This document shows positions 52,567-61,258 of a stretch of DNA of 64,000 nucleotides, in pieces; the stretch's first letter is position 1, and every line of letters starts with the position of its first letter. Made by a program: the position numbers and the translations under genes. The notes under the pieces were generated by a model. That model was not told the origin of the DNA and did no database searches. It saw nothing but the letters and a program-made list of their open reading frames with translations. Source of the DNA: Paenibacillus sp. FSL R5-0912 (GTDB lineage Bacteria; Bacillota; Bacilli; Paenibacillales; Paenibacillaceae); assembly GCF_000758605.1 (NCBI RefSeq), contig NZ_CP009282.1, forward strand, positions 2,728,001 through 2,792,000, in the 5' to 3' direction.

Positions 52567-53424
52567 TCAAGGCTGCAGCTCCTCCCAGGCCGCTGCGGCG
52601 TCGGCACTAGTGTATACATAAGGTGTGGACGGCTCAGGAACTGCGGTCAGGACTTCCGGAGTAATCTGCAGTGTCTCCACTCCCTGATAGAGCACCACAT
52701 GAAGCTTGCCCCGAACCTCAATCCAGGTATCGGCGGGCAGGCTTATTTGTGTTCCCGGCTCCAGCAGAATACCGAACGGAGTGGCATCCGCCGTGCAGCA
52801 CTGGACGAGGAATCGGCTGACCGCATAGCTGGACTGGTCCGCACCCTGCGGCTCGCGGTAGAGGAAGCCGGATACCGAGATTTCCCTGCCTTCAAACTGT
52901 GATTTATACAGGTTGATTGCGCCTAGGGTCTCGGAGAAAATCTCCGGGTATACAGGAATAACGGACTCTCCGTACAGCTTGCCGGCCAGCTCGGCAAATT
53001 CCGCCTCATAGGGGTTAGAGGGAGTGAACTTCGCGCCGCTGCCGGACTCTGCGGCTGTATAAGACAGGGTGAGGCCTTTTCTGGCCGCTGCCGCACTGCC
53101 CAGCGCGCGGTCAGGCAGGAGAAACCCCAGCAGGAGCGGAAGCAGGAACAGGCTGTACAGTGCGGAGCTGCCCAGCCCGGAACGGGGGAGGCGGTGCTCA
53201 CAGTCGCACAGGACACTGCTTTTGCCAAGGACGGCTTGAAGTCCGAGGCTCAGCGCCATCAGGGAGAGCGGAACCGGGCACAACCTGATCCAGCGGGCCA
53301 GCTTGGGGGCAACGTAATAATGAAGCGCGTCCTGCTGGACCAGATGTCCGATATAGAGGGCGAAGGCGAGCAGAATAACCGCCCTCAGTAAATAGTGAAA
53401 CCGGATGCTCCGGGCGTTATTCAT
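52567..53424 (-). CDS. TIGR03943 family protein (YcgQ-like)
   Basis: 285 residues with two to three N-terminal membrane helices (about 8-26, 40-60, 85-105) and an extracellular C-terminal domain of about 175 residues (EISVSGFLYREPQGADQSSY, SRFLVQCCTADATPFGIL). These proteins accompany YcgR-type permeases in Bacillota. The adjacent permease and CobW genes are on the same strand, so an operon is likely. The double Cys (QCCTAD) is conserved in the family and may bind metal. The transported substrate is not established; zinc or another metal is implied by context only. Confidence 0.82.
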   Translation of the reverse strand: MNNARSIRFHYLLRAVILLAFALYIGHLVQQDALHYYVAPKLARWIRLCPVPLSLMALSLGLQAVLGKSSVLCDCEHRLPRSGLGSSALYSLFLLPLLLGFLLPDRALGSAAAARKGLTLSYTAAESGSGAKFTPSNPYEAEFAELAGKLYGESVIPVYPEIFSETLGAINLYKSQFEGREISVSGFLYREPQGADQSSYAVSRFLVQCCTADATPFGILLEPGTQISLPADTWIEVRGKLHVVLYQGVETLQITPEVLTAVPEPSTPYVYTSADAAAAWEELQP

Positions 53425-53513
53425 ACGGAACCTCCTAAAAGTTTGTGAGAGTTGCTCCCTGAGTTTCTGCGGACAAGCTGCATCGGAAGCCTATGCTGAG
53501 TTTGTGAAGGTTG

Positions 53514-54512
53514 CTACAGCCAGAGTGAAGCCAGCACCGAGCCGGTGAAGACGGCCGAGAAAATCAGGAAGAACAGATAAAGTGCGAATCTGGTTTTGAA
53601 CAGCGACAGCAGCATCAGTGAGTTTTTGAAGTCGAGCATCGGGCCCAGCACCATGAACGCCAGCAATGATCCGGCCGGAAATGAATGCAGGAAGGTAGAG
53701 GCGACAAAGGCATCTGAGGTGGAGCAGAGCGAGAGTACAAAGGCCAGCCCCATCATGAACAGGTAGGAGCCCAGCGGGCGCTCTCCGATAGCGGTCAGGC
53801 TGCCGTGATTCATGAAGGTTTGGATACCGGCGGTTAACAGGCAGCCGATGATCAGGTATTTGCCCATTTCAAAAAACTCATCCGACGTATGCACAAAGAC
53901 TGCGACTAGCCGCCCGCCGCGGGTAGTGCGGTGATGCTCCTCGCCTCCCTCGCGCGGGATGGACAGACGCAGCGGTGATTTGCGGACGGTGGCATAGATG
54001 ACAAGTCCGATTAGGGCGGCTACGGCAAAAGCCAGTCCCATCCGCGCATAGGCCAGTTCCGGATGGGAAAGAAAAGCCGTCAGGGTGGCCCCGTAGACGA
54101 CAGGATTCAGGATCGGACCGGACAGGATGAAGACGATGGCGACGTAGAGCGGCATGCCTTTGTGCATTAACCGGCGGACAAGCGGAATCATCCCGCATTC
54201 GCAGACGGGGAAGATGATCCCGAGCAGGCAGCCGAATAGAATAGCCGGAACCGGATGGCGCGGAATCCAGCGTGAGATCATCTCGTCCGGCACGAAGACG
54301 CGGAGCAGTGAGGAGAGCAGCGCACCCAGGAGCACGAACGGCAGGGCTTCGAGCAGAATGCCGAGAAACGCTGTTTTGAACGTGTCCACATACCCGTTGT
54401 TAAGCAGCTCCGGATGACCGGGGAGCCAGAGAATGCCAATCGTGAGCAGGAAGGCAGCGGGAATGAGCAGCGGCAGTATTTTGAACGGAGAAAAGGTTGT
54501 CAAGGGCTTCAT
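53514..54512 (-). CDS. Permease (YcgR/DUF318 family)
   Basis: 332 residues with eight or so membrane helices. Conserved family features: LPFVLLGALLSSLLRVFVPD near the start, FPVCECGMIPLVRRLM (about 100-116) and LCSTSDAFVASTF near the end. The family is linked to metal-related operons in Bacillota, but the substrate is not defined. It sits between the CobW GTPase and the TIGR03943 protein, with gaps of 22 and 89 bases, in one operon. The CEC motif could handle metal; that is inference. Confidence 0.85.
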   Translation of the reverse strand: MKPLTTFSPFKILPLLIPAAFLLTIGILWLPGHPELLNNGYVDTFKTAFLGILLEALPFVLLGALLSSLLRVFVPDEMISRWIPRHPVPAILFGCLLGIIFPVCECGMIPLVRRLMHKGMPLYVAIVFILSGPILNPVVYGATLTAFLSHPELAYARMGLAFAVAALIGLVIYATVRKSPLRLSIPREGGEEHHRTTRGGRLVAVFVHTSDEFFEMGKYLIIGCLLTAGIQTFMNHGSLTAIGERPLGSYLFMMGLAFVLSLCSTSDAFVASTFLHSFPAGSLLAFMVLGPMLDFKNSLMLLSLFKTRFALYLFFLIFSAVFTGSVLASLWL

Positions 54513-54534
54513 CGGCTCCTTCCCGCGCCTGATA

Positions 54535-55566
54535 TTAGCTGAATAAGGCTGCCCAGCGGCGGCTGACTGCCCTCTCGTCCAAATTCAGGCCGATGCACAC
54601 AATGTAAGGCTGGCCCGGATAACGCGAGGCTTCCCAGGTTGTACGGTGTCCCGCATATTGCACAAGCTGTACGGAATCATGCTCCGCAAGCTGGACATGA
54701 CCTTTGGCTCTAAGCAGACTGTCTCCCCATTCCCGGAAAAAAAGCTCCAGCTGCTCCCGGCGGATGCTTCCGTTTCCCCCCTGCGGAACGGTCAGCGTGA
54801 CTGCCGCTACCTGCGAGTAGGAGGTGCTTGGGCCGGACTCAGGCTCCTGCACAGCAGTCGCGCTGCCCCCGTAGCCAGGACTGGTTCGTTTAAGCAATGT
54901 GCCGTTCATAGTACCCGGTCCGCGCTGCGGCGCAGGCCTCCGCAGTTCACGGGCGGCGATGCCTGCCAGCAGCGGGGCCAGATTAATCTGACTGTAATGG
55001 GTAAAAACAATCTCCGATTCAGAGTTTTGCTTATAGACCATTTTCTCGATTTTCCATAGAGTTTCCGGTTCGACCAGATCGCTTTTGTTCACGATAATCA
55101 GATCGGCCACCGTGAGCTGCTTGCGCAGGGTGCGGACCAGCTGTTTATCGGCGGAGAAGCGGCTGTTATAGTCCAGCGCATTCTCGGCGTCGAGCAGCGT
55201 GATGGTAAAGTGCAGCTTCAGCCTGTCAGCTAAAGGCATCTCCAGCAGCGATTTGGCAATTTCATCGGGGTCCGCTACGCCGGTAAGCTCGATGTAGATG
55301 ATATCCGGACGGCGCGCCAGCAGGGCGGCCAGACTGCGCGGCAGCTCTTCCTTACGGCTGCAGCATACACAGCCGTCCAGCAGCTTTTCCACACTAGTGC
55401 CGGTATTCTCCTGCAGAATATAGCCGTCCACATCCTTTTTCCCCAGCTCATTCATGACAACGCCGGGATTCAGCCCCCGCCGCTTGCTCTCCTTCAGCAG
55501 ACTTAACAGCAGAGTAGTTTTTCCGCTCCCCAGAAATCCGCTCAGTATGATCACAGGTATCTTCAT
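54535..55566 (-). CDS. CobW/COG0523 GTPase (metallochaperone)
   Basis: 343 residues. Walker A is [11 protein letters not shown] (about 10-20), the metal-binding CxCC motif is CVCCS (about 67-71) and ELTGVADP and VNKSDL are G-domain motifs. The C-terminal CobW_C domain (about 245-343) is present. COG0523 GTPases deliver metal, often zinc, to target proteins or transporters. First gene of the operon with the YcgR- and YcgQ-like genes. It is divergent from rpmG; the Zur box at 55821 lies between, 255 bases away, so shared control is possible but not certain. Confidence 0.88.
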   Translation of the reverse strand: MKIPVIILSGFLGSGKTTLLLSLLKESKRRGLNPGVVMNELGKKDVDGYILQENTGTSVEKLLDGCVCCSRKEELPRSLAALLARRPDIIYIELTGVADPDEIAKSLLEMPLADRLKLHFTITLLDAENALDYNSRFSADKQLVRTLRKQLTVADLIIVNKSDLVEPETLWKIEKMVYKQNSESEIVFTHYSQINLAPLLAGIAARELRRPAPQRGPGTMNGTLLKRTSPGYGGSATAVQEPESGPSTSYSQVAAVTLTVPQGGNGSIRREQLELFFREWGDSLLRAKGHVQLAEHDSVQLVQYAGHRTTWEASRYPGQPYIVCIGLNLDERAVSRRWAALFS

Positions 55567-55820
55567 GGCTCACTCTCCCGCTTCGTTCTTGGAATTGCAA
55601 GAATCATATTTTCTTTGTAATAAAACCTTCGATGCATCTCACCAGAGCAACCGTCTGTTTCCTGTTGGAACGCCCCGCTCTTGAAGGAGGCCAAGCCGTT
55701 TTCACTTGTAATTCCATCTATACGTAATTCCTCCACAGGAAAGACCACAATTCTAAGAGAGTTGAAATTTTGCGGATCACCAGTTGACAGCGGACAGGCG
55801 GACCATGTAGAATGTGTAAA

Positions 55821-55835
55821 TCGTAATAATTACGA
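55821..55835. promoter_or_regulatory. Zur box
   Basis: TCGTAATAATTACGA, a near-perfect palindrome, lies 26 bases upstream of rpmG in the CobW/rpmG divergent region. Confidence 0.87.
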
Positions 55836-55860
55836 ATAAATGAGAGGGAGTTGAATTTTA

Positions 55861-56010
55861 GTGAGAGTAATCGTTACCTTGGCCTGCACGGAGTCTGGCG
55901 ACCGCAACTACACCACAACGAAGAATAAGAGAACCACGCCCGGACGGCTTGAGATGAAGAAATATTGCCCGCGCCTGAAGCGTGTAACGCTGCACCGTGA
56001 GACCCGCTAA
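55861..56010 (+). CDS. rpmG: 50S ribosomal protein L33, zinc-independent (C-minus) paralogue
   Basis: 49 residues starting [20 protein letters not shown] and ending [12 protein letters not shown]. Zinc-binding L33 has two CxxC pairs (CTEC, CPRC). Here they are CTES and CPRL, so each pair has kept its first Cys and lost the second, and zinc cannot be bound. In Bacillus subtilis such paralogues are Zur-repressed and replace the zinc form when zinc is scarce. GTG start after gagaggg. It was not listed among longer ORFs but the match is unambiguous. The YciC-type gene follows after 95 bases. Confidence 0.93.
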   Translation: MRVIVTLACTESGDRNYTTTKNKRTTPGRLEMKKYCPRLKRVTLHRETR

Positions 56011-56105
56011 GGATGCTGAGCAGTACCTTGGGAAGGAAGAAGTTCTGATAGACGGGCGGTGGGTGCGCTGCTGTCCTAAACTAAATTTGTGTAAGGAGTA
56101 AATCA

Positions 56106-57314
56106 ATGAAGAGAATTCCTGTTACTGTGCTGAGCGGATACCTCGGTTCCGGCAAAACCACACTCCTGAATCACATCCTGCATAACCGCGATGGCCTTAA
56201 GGTGGCAGTCATTGTGAATGATATGAGTGAGGTGAACGTGGATGCGGGGCTGGTGAAATCCGGCAATACTCTCTCCCGGACAGAGGAGAAGCTGGTGGAA
56301 ATGTCCAATGGCTGTATCTGCTGCACGCTCCGCGACGACCTGCTGCGGGAAGTGAATAATCTTGCGTCGGAAGGACGTTTCGATTATATTCTGATCGAGT
56401 CTTCCGGCATCAGCGAGCCGGTTCCGGTAGCCCAGACCTTCACCTATGCGAACCCGGAGCTGGATATTGATCTTACTGAGCTTGCCCGACTGGACACGAT
56501 GGTTACGGTAGTCGATGCCAACCGATTCTGGCATGACTTCGCTTCGGGAGACAGTCTGCTGGACCGCAATATGACTGCGGGCGAAGGCGACTTCCGGGAT
56601 ATCGTCGATCTGCTCATTGACCAGATTGAGACCTGCGATGTGCTGCTGCTGAACAAATGCGATCTGGTGGAAGAGCAGGAGCTGAACAAGCTGGAGGCTG
56701 TGCTGCGCAGGCTTCAACCGCGCGCGAAGATCATCCGCACGGTTAATGCGGAGGTTGACCCTTCAGAGATCCTGAATACAGGTCTGTTTGATTTCGAGCA
56801 GACCAGTCTGTCCTCCGGCTGGATCGCGGAGCTTGGCAAGGAGGAGCATACACCGGAGACGGAAGAATACGGCATCACCTCTTTTGTCTACCGGCGCAGA
56901 ACGCCATTCCATCCGCAGCGGCTGAGCTTCTTCTTCAGCAACTGGCCGGCCGAGGTAGTCCGGGCTAAAGGTCTGGTATGGCTGGCCGCACGCGGGGATC
57001 TGGCCGCAACCATCAGCCAGGCGGGACCGTCCATTCAGTTCGGTCCGGCCGGTTACTGGCTGGCGACGATGCCGGAGGACCAGCAGTTGGAGGTGCTGGC
57101 CAGTGAGCCGGATGTCAAGGCGAAGTGGGACGATCAGTGGGGCGACCGGCTGAACGAGATCGTGTTCATCGGTGTCAGCATGAACCGTGCAGACATTGAA
57201 GCCCGGCTGGACCGCTGCCTGCTTAGCGCGGAAGAAATGCAGCTGGACTGGAACGAGTTCAACAATCCGCTGCCATGGCCGGCAGAGGAGCTGCTTGCTG
57301 CTGGGCAGGAATAG
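56106..57314 (+). CDS. CobW/COG0523 GTPase, YciC/ZigA type
   Basis: 402 residues. Walker A is [15 protein letters not shown] (about 10-24), the metal motif is [10 protein letters not shown] (about 75-84), ESSGISEP and LNKCDL follow. The C-terminal CobW_C domain spans about 265-385. It resembles Bacillus subtilis YciC, a zinc metallochaperone strongly repressed by Zur. It lies downstream of rpmG and its Zur box, in the same direction; a shared transcript is likely. Site taaggag precedes ATG. With the CobW gene at 54535, two GTPases of one family serve this region. Confidence 0.92.
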   Translation: MKRIPVTVLSGYLGSGKTTLLNHILHNRDGLKVAVIVNDMSEVNVDAGLVKSGNTLSRTEEKLVEMSNGCICCTLRDDLLREVNNLASEGRFDYILIESSGISEPVPVAQTFTYANPELDIDLTELARLDTMVTVVDANRFWHDFASGDSLLDRNMTAGEGDFRDIVDLLIDQIETCDVLLLNKCDLVEEQELNKLEAVLRRLQPRAKIIRTVNAEVDPSEILNTGLFDFEQTSLSSGWIAELGKEEHTPETEEYGITSFVYRRRTPFHPQRLSFFFSNWPAEVVRAKGLVWLAARGDLAATISQAGPSIQFGPAGYWLATMPEDQQLEVLASEPDVKAKWDDQWGDRLNEIVFIGVSMNRADIEARLDRCLLSAEEMQLDWNEFNNPLPWPAEELLAAGQE

Positions 57315-57461
57315 ACAGCTGAGGAGAAGCGTGCAGCGGGCGGAAGGTTAGGGTTTAAGAATTGAACTCGGGTGATACAGGGCATTTATATCCGGGTGGA
57401 ATGGAAGACGGGTATCTGGAGTTATGGTGGAATGCAGGACGAGCATCTAAATTCGCGGAAG

Positions 57462-57497
57462 AGCCGGAATCGAGACTGTCGGTTCCGGCTTTTTACT
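57462..57497 (+). terminator. Terminator of the YciC-type gene
   Basis: agccggaatc and gttccggct pair (one mismatch), then tttt. The rest of 57315-57557 has no gene I can support; a degenerate Zur-like half-site (aattacgattaaatt) lies at 57521-57535. Confidence 0.7.
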
Positions 57498-57557
57498 GCC
57501 TAGATTACGGGACTAATGAGTTTAATTACGATTAAATTCCGGTTTTGGGTTTACAGA

Positions 57558-57572
57558 TCGTAAATATTACGA
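57558..57572. promoter_or_regulatory. Zur box 1 before znuC
   Basis: TCGTAAATATTACGA, perfect palindrome, 91 bases upstream of the znuC start. Confidence 0.87.
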
Positions 57573-57591
57573 TAATATCAATAGAGTTAAA

Positions 57592-57606
57592 ACGTAATTA
57601 TTACGA
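57592..57606. promoter_or_regulatory. Zur box 2 before znuC
   Basis: ACGTAATTATTACGA, one base from the consensus palindrome, 57 bases upstream of the znuC start. Two sites 34 bases apart imply tight repression. Confidence 0.85.
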
Positions 57607-57662
57607 TTAAATCTACTGCTGTTGCCTGTGAATAGACTTTGCGGTGCTCCATCTGAAGTTGA

Positions 57663-58394
57663 ATGAAGAAGGGAAGACGATACACTATGATTTTGTCATC
57701 CATGCGGGATGTTGTGTTCGGCTACGGGAACGAGCCGGTCATTGACCGCTTGTCGCTGGATATTGAAGCCGGACAGTTCATCGGGATCACCGGCCCGAAC
57801 GGGGCGGCGAAGACCACGCTGCTCAAGCTTATGCTGGGCCTGCTGAAGCCCTGGAGCGGAACGGTCTCCTTGAACAAGGAGCTTGCCGGCGGGGGCGGGC
57901 TGGTGATCGGCTATGTGCCGCAGCAAGTCGCCTCCTTCAATGCCGGATTTCCCAGCAAGGTCATCGAGCTGGTCCGTTCCGGCTGCTACTCCAGGCTGGG
58001 ATTGTTCCGCCGCTTCACGAAGGAACAGGAAGCGCTGGTGGAGAGCAGCCTGCGTCAGGTCGATATGTGGGAGTACCGTAACCGCAGAATCGGCGAGTTG
58101 TCCGGCGGGCAGAAGCAGCGGATCTGCATCGCCCGGGCGCTGGCCCAGCAGCCGCAGGTGCTGGTGCTCGATGAGCCGGCAACCGGCATGGATACAGCCA
58201 GCCGCAGCGGCTTCTACAAGCTGATGCGGCATTATGTCAGCCAGCATGGCCGCACCGTCATTATGGTTACACATGGCCTGGAAGAGACAAGATCCTATCT
58301 GGATACGGTGATCAGCCTGGAACGGCAGGAACAGGAGGGCTGGACATGCTTGGTTACGAATTCATGCAGCGTGCATTTTGGGCAGGAGGCCTGA
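57663..58394 (+). CDS. znuC: Zinc ABC transporter ATP-binding protein
   Basis: 243 residues. Signature is ELSGGQKQRICIARAL, Walker B is VLVLDEPATGMD. Walker A reads GPNGAAKTTLL (about 40-50): the Gly before Lys is Ala. From memory, Firmicute zinc transporter ATPases such as AdcC also have GAAK, so this is probably a family trait and not damage. The start is ambiguous: ATG 57663, or ATG 57687 in frame (MILSSMRD). The permease gene starts inside it, 49 bases before the stop. Two Zur boxes precede it. Confidence 0.9.
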   Translation: MKKGRRYTMILSSMRDVVFGYGNEPVIDRLSLDIEAGQFIGITGPNGAAKTTLLKLMLGLLKPWSGTVSLNKELAGGGGLVIGYVPQQVASFNAGFPSKVIELVRSGCYSRLGLFRRFTKEQEALVESSLRQVDMWEYRNRRIGELSGGQKQRICIARALAQQPQVLVLDEPATGMDTASRSGFYKLMRHYVSQHGRTVIMVTHGLEETRSYLDTVISLERQEQEGWTCLVTNSCSVHFGQEA

Positions 58395-59179
58395 TTGGCA
58401 TTATTGGTCCGCTGCTTGGCGTTTATCTGATGCTGCGCAGGCAGGTGCTGATGGCGGACACCCTGTCCCATGTCTCACTTGCAGGTGTGGCGCTGGGATC
58501 AGTCCTGCAGTGGAACCCGGCCATCAGCGGATTCACTGTGGCCGTAGCCGGAGGGCTGGTTATCGAGCAGCTGCGCCGTTCTTACCGTACATACAGTGAG
58601 CTTCCGGTAGCTATCATTATGACCTCCGGTCTGGCGCTGGCCGTAGTGCTGATGAGCCTGAAGCAGAACCTGACCAAGAGCTTCAGCTCTTACTTGTTCG
58701 GCTCCATCGTTGCCGTGAGTGATACCCAGCTTAAGCTGATTGCTATCGTGGCCGCCGCCGGACTTGTCTACTTCATTGTTCTGCGCCGGCCGCTGTACAG
58801 CCTGACATTTGACGAGGAGACCGCCAGCATCGGCGGGGTTCATACAGGGTTGTTGTCCTTCTCCTTCGCGGTTCTTACCGGCATGACTGTTGCCGCTGCA
58901 ATGCCTGTTGTAGGCGTGCTGCTGGTATCCGCGCTAATAGTGCTTCCGGCATCCATTGCTCTGCGGATTGCGTCCGGTTTTACCGCAGCCATTCTGATTT
59001 CTGTCGGTGTCGGATTAACCGGTGTTTTTAGCGGCTTGACGGCTTCGTATTATATCAACACGCCTCCTGGAGGCACGATTGCGCTTATTCTGCTCGTATT
59101 TCTGCTGAGTGCCATAGCCGTACAACGGCTGATTACATTGAAAAACCGCCGCAACATTCATAAATCTACAACCATTTAA
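58346..59179 (+). CDS. znuB: Zinc ABC transporter permease
   Basis: 277 residues with about eight helices, typical of the ABC-3 metal permease family (GIIGPLLGVYLMLRRQVLM near the N-terminus, and LLVSALIVLPASIALRIASG with the conserved VSALLVLPA-like pattern). It overlaps znuC by 49 bases with translational coupling; ggaggg serves as site. It forms the membrane channel for the znuA lipoprotein. The basic C-terminal tail is short. No damage seen. Confidence 0.93.
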   Translation: MLGYEFMQRAFWAGGLIGIIGPLLGVYLMLRRQVLMADTLSHVSLAGVALGSVLQWNPAISGFTVAVAGGLVIEQLRRSYRTYSELPVAIIMTSGLALAVVLMSLKQNLTKSFSSYLFGSIVAVSDTQLKLIAIVAAAGLVYFIVLRRPLYSLTFDEETASIGGVHTGLLSFSFAVLTGMTVAAAMPVVGVLLVSALIVLPASIALRIASGFTAAILISVGVGLTGVFSGLTASYYINTPPGGTIALILLVFLLSAIAVQRLITLKNRRNIHKSTTI

Positions 59180-59200
59180 GAAAAGGGGTCTCCGAAAAAT

Positions 59201-60337
59201 ATGATGAATTCCAAATCAAAGTCCAAATTCAGAATCCGCCACCTTGCTGCCTTGTCTCTCACCGCTATGCTTATTGTCTCCGGCTGCGGAAACAATACTG
59301 CAGGCAATGCTGCCTCTACCGGCAGCGCTGCTAACGCACCGTCCTCAGCGGCTGCAGCTACAACCGTACCTGCGGCAGACAAGCTGAATATTAAGGTCAG
59401 CTTTTATCCGATGTATGAATTCACGAAGAATATTACCGGTGATCTTGCGGATGTGGAAGTCCTGATTCCGGCTGGAACCGAGCCGCATGACTGGGAGCCG
59501 ACCGCTAAGGATATGGCTGAGATTTCCGAGGCGGATGTGCTTGTCTATAACGGAGCCGGTATGGAAGGCTGGGCGCAGCAGGTTGTAGACGGGGCCTCCG
59601 GCAGCAAACTGATTACCGTAGAAGCCAGTAAAGGGCTGGAAATCATGGAAGGAACGGAAGAGGAAGAGGGACATGACCATGAGCATGAGCATGAGGATGA
59701 GCATGCCCATGAAGAAGGCACAGCGTCCGGAGAGGCTGATCACAACCACGAACATGATCACGAGGATGAACATGGGGAAGAAGCACATGCCGGAGAAGGC
59801 CATGATCACGGCGGCCTTGACCCGCATGTGTGGCTCGCCCCGGCTATGGCGATCCAGGAGGTCCGCACGATTGAAGCGGCTTTATCCGCAGCCTCGCCTG
59901 AGAATGCAGCAGCCTTCAAAACGAATAGCGAAGCCTATATCGCCAAGCTGCAGCAGCTGGACCAGGAGTTCAAAGACGGGCTGAAGGATACGAAACGTAA
60001 GGACTTTATTACCCAGCATGCCGCTTTCGGATACCTGGCCCGTGAATATGGCTTAACTCAAGTGCCTATCGCCGGGCTGTCACCGGAGCAGGAGCCATCC
60101 GCTGCTCAAATGGCAGAGATCGTAGAATTTGCCAAGGCGAATAACGTAAAAACGATCTTTTTCGAAACTCTGGTATCCTCCGGCGTGGCTGACACTATTG
60201 CCCAGGAAATTGGAGCCAAGACAGCCGTACTGAATCCGATTGAAGGACTGACGGAGGAAGATATCAGGGATAATCTGGATTACTTGGGCGTTATGCGCCA
60301 GAATCTTACAGCTCTGAGTGCGGCGCTGAACGAATAA
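59201..60337 (+). CDS. znuA: Zinc-binding lipoprotein (ZnuA/AdcA type)
   Basis: 378 residues. Signal peptide with a lipobox (LIVSGC, Cys29), then a Ser/Ala linker. The metal-binding domain has PAGTEPHDWEPT (first His ligand), and GLDPHVWLAP, AAFGYLARE and IFFETLVSS carry the others. A His/Glu/Asp-rich loop (about 155-210, with GHDHEHEHEDEHAHEEG) is typical of ZnuA and probably helps collect zinc. It captures zinc outside the membrane and passes it to ZnuB. Site aaaaggggtctc lies before ATG. rpsN follows by 24 bases in the same unit. Confidence 0.94.
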   Translation: MMNSKSKSKFRIRHLAALSLTAMLIVSGCGNNTAGNAASTGSAANAPSSAAAATTVPAADKLNIKVSFYPMYEFTKNITGDLADVEVLIPAGTEPHDWEPTAKDMAEISEADVLVYNGAGMEGWAQQVVDGASGSKLITVEASKGLEIMEGTEEEEGHDHEHEHEDEHAHEEGTASGEADHNHEHDHEDEHGEEAHAGEGHDHGGLDPHVWLAPAMAIQEVRTIEAALSAASPENAAAFKTNSEAYIAKLQQLDQEFKDGLKDTKRKDFITQHAAFGYLAREYGLTQVPIAGLSPEQEPSAAQMAEIVEFAKANNVKTIFFETLVSSGVADTIAQEIGAKTAVLNPIEGLTEEDIRDNLDYLGVMRQNLTALSAALNE

Positions 60338-60361
60338 GAAGAAGAGAGGCTGATCCATACA

Positions 60362-60631
60362 ATGGCTAAGAAATCGAAGGTTGTCAAGGAACTGAAGCGG
60401 CAGGAGCTGGTGGCGAAATACGCGGACAAACGCAGAGAGTTGAAAGCGGCGGGAGATTATATGGCGCTGCAGAAGCTGCCCCGTGATTCCTCGGCTACCC
60501 GTCAAAAAAACCGGTGCACCGTCTCCGGCAGACCACGGGGGTACTTAAGCAAATTCCATGTATCCCGGATCGTCTTCCGCGAGCTCGCACTCCAGGGACA
60601 AATTCCCGGTATCACCAAGTCCAGCTGGTAG
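60362..60631 (+). CDS. rpsN: 30S ribosomal protein S14, zinc-independent (C-minus) paralogue
   Basis: 89 residues, longer than the 61-residue zinc-binding S14, as expected for the zinc-free form. [20 protein letters not shown] starts it; the typical CxxC pairs are absent and [20 protein letters not shown] holds the S14 signature with only one Cys. In Bacillus subtilis this paralogue is Zur-controlled and lets ribosome assembly continue under zinc starvation. It ends the znuCBA unit, before a strong terminator. Confidence 0.95.
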   Translation: MAKKSKVVKELKRQELVAKYADKRRELKAAGDYMALQKLPRDSSATRQKNRCTVSGRPRGYLSKFHVSRIVFRELALQGQIPGITKSSW

Positions 60632-60657
60632 ACCGTTAACTTCATAGATGCTCTGCC

Positions 60658-60703
60658 GCAAGACGGCTGATTCTCTGGGATACAGGGGACCAGCCGTTTT
60701 GCC
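60658..60703. terminator. Terminator of the zinc operon
   Basis: gcaagacggctg and cagccgttttgc pair with one G-T, long loop; T-rich on the plus side. Confidence 0.75.
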
Positions 60704-60783
60704 ATATTCATTGACTTTGCCTGATGCAGCGGAGTGAATTATGATAGAGGAAAAGATATTCCGCAGCTGAAGGAGGCTTCTAA

Positions 60784-61203
60784 ATGAGCTATACCGATAC
60801 TTTTATCCTTGTTGCTGAAGATTGCCCGGCAGAAATTGGCATAACCCCGGTCTCGGGACGGCCGCTTCCGCCCGCTCATGTCATTCAATACCAGCTGCTG
60901 GCCGGAGCGCCTTACCACTATAACCATGAAGAGCTGCTGTATCAGGTCCATGTACGGCACAAAGGAATTCCCGAAGAAGAGCGGGACGCCCGCCGGGAAG
61001 AGATCTGGACAGAGCTGTTCACGAAGAATCATCCTTGCCTGCGGGCCTCCATGCTGCCCAAGAAGTACGGCTGGGGAGTCCACTATGATGCAGAGGGTAA
61101 AATCGCCTTGTACGCCAAAGAGTCTCCGGAGTACGATTATTATACTTCCAGCGGTGAAGCCGGTGTGACGCTGCTGAATGCTATGCGCAGTAAGCGCCGC
61201 TGA
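60784..61203 (+). CDS. DUF6157 family protein
   Basis: 139 residues starting MSYTDTFILVAEDCPAEIG, containing IQYQLLAGAPYHYNHEELLY and KYGWGVHYDAEGKIALY. This is the pattern of DUF6157, conserved small cytoplasmic proteins of unknown function. aaggaggc lies 6 bases before the ATG. The methyltransferase gene starts 55 bases after the stop and may be co-transcribed. I can assign no function. Confidence 0.85.
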   Translation: MSYTDTFILVAEDCPAEIGITPVSGRPLPPAHVIQYQLLAGAPYHYNHEELLYQVHVRHKGIPEEERDARREEIWTELFTKNHPCLRASMLPKKYGWGVHYDAEGKIALYAKESPEYDYYTSSGEAGVTLLNAMRSKRR

Positions 61204-61258
61204 GCCGGGAGCCAAAGGTACAGCATCACAATTTCCTGGATAGAAAGAAGGAAGTGTT

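Noticed and set aside
57663..58394. Inactivated ATPase because of the GAAK Walker A
   Set aside because: Other motifs are intact and, as far as I recall, the same Ala occurs in functional Firmicute zinc transporters.
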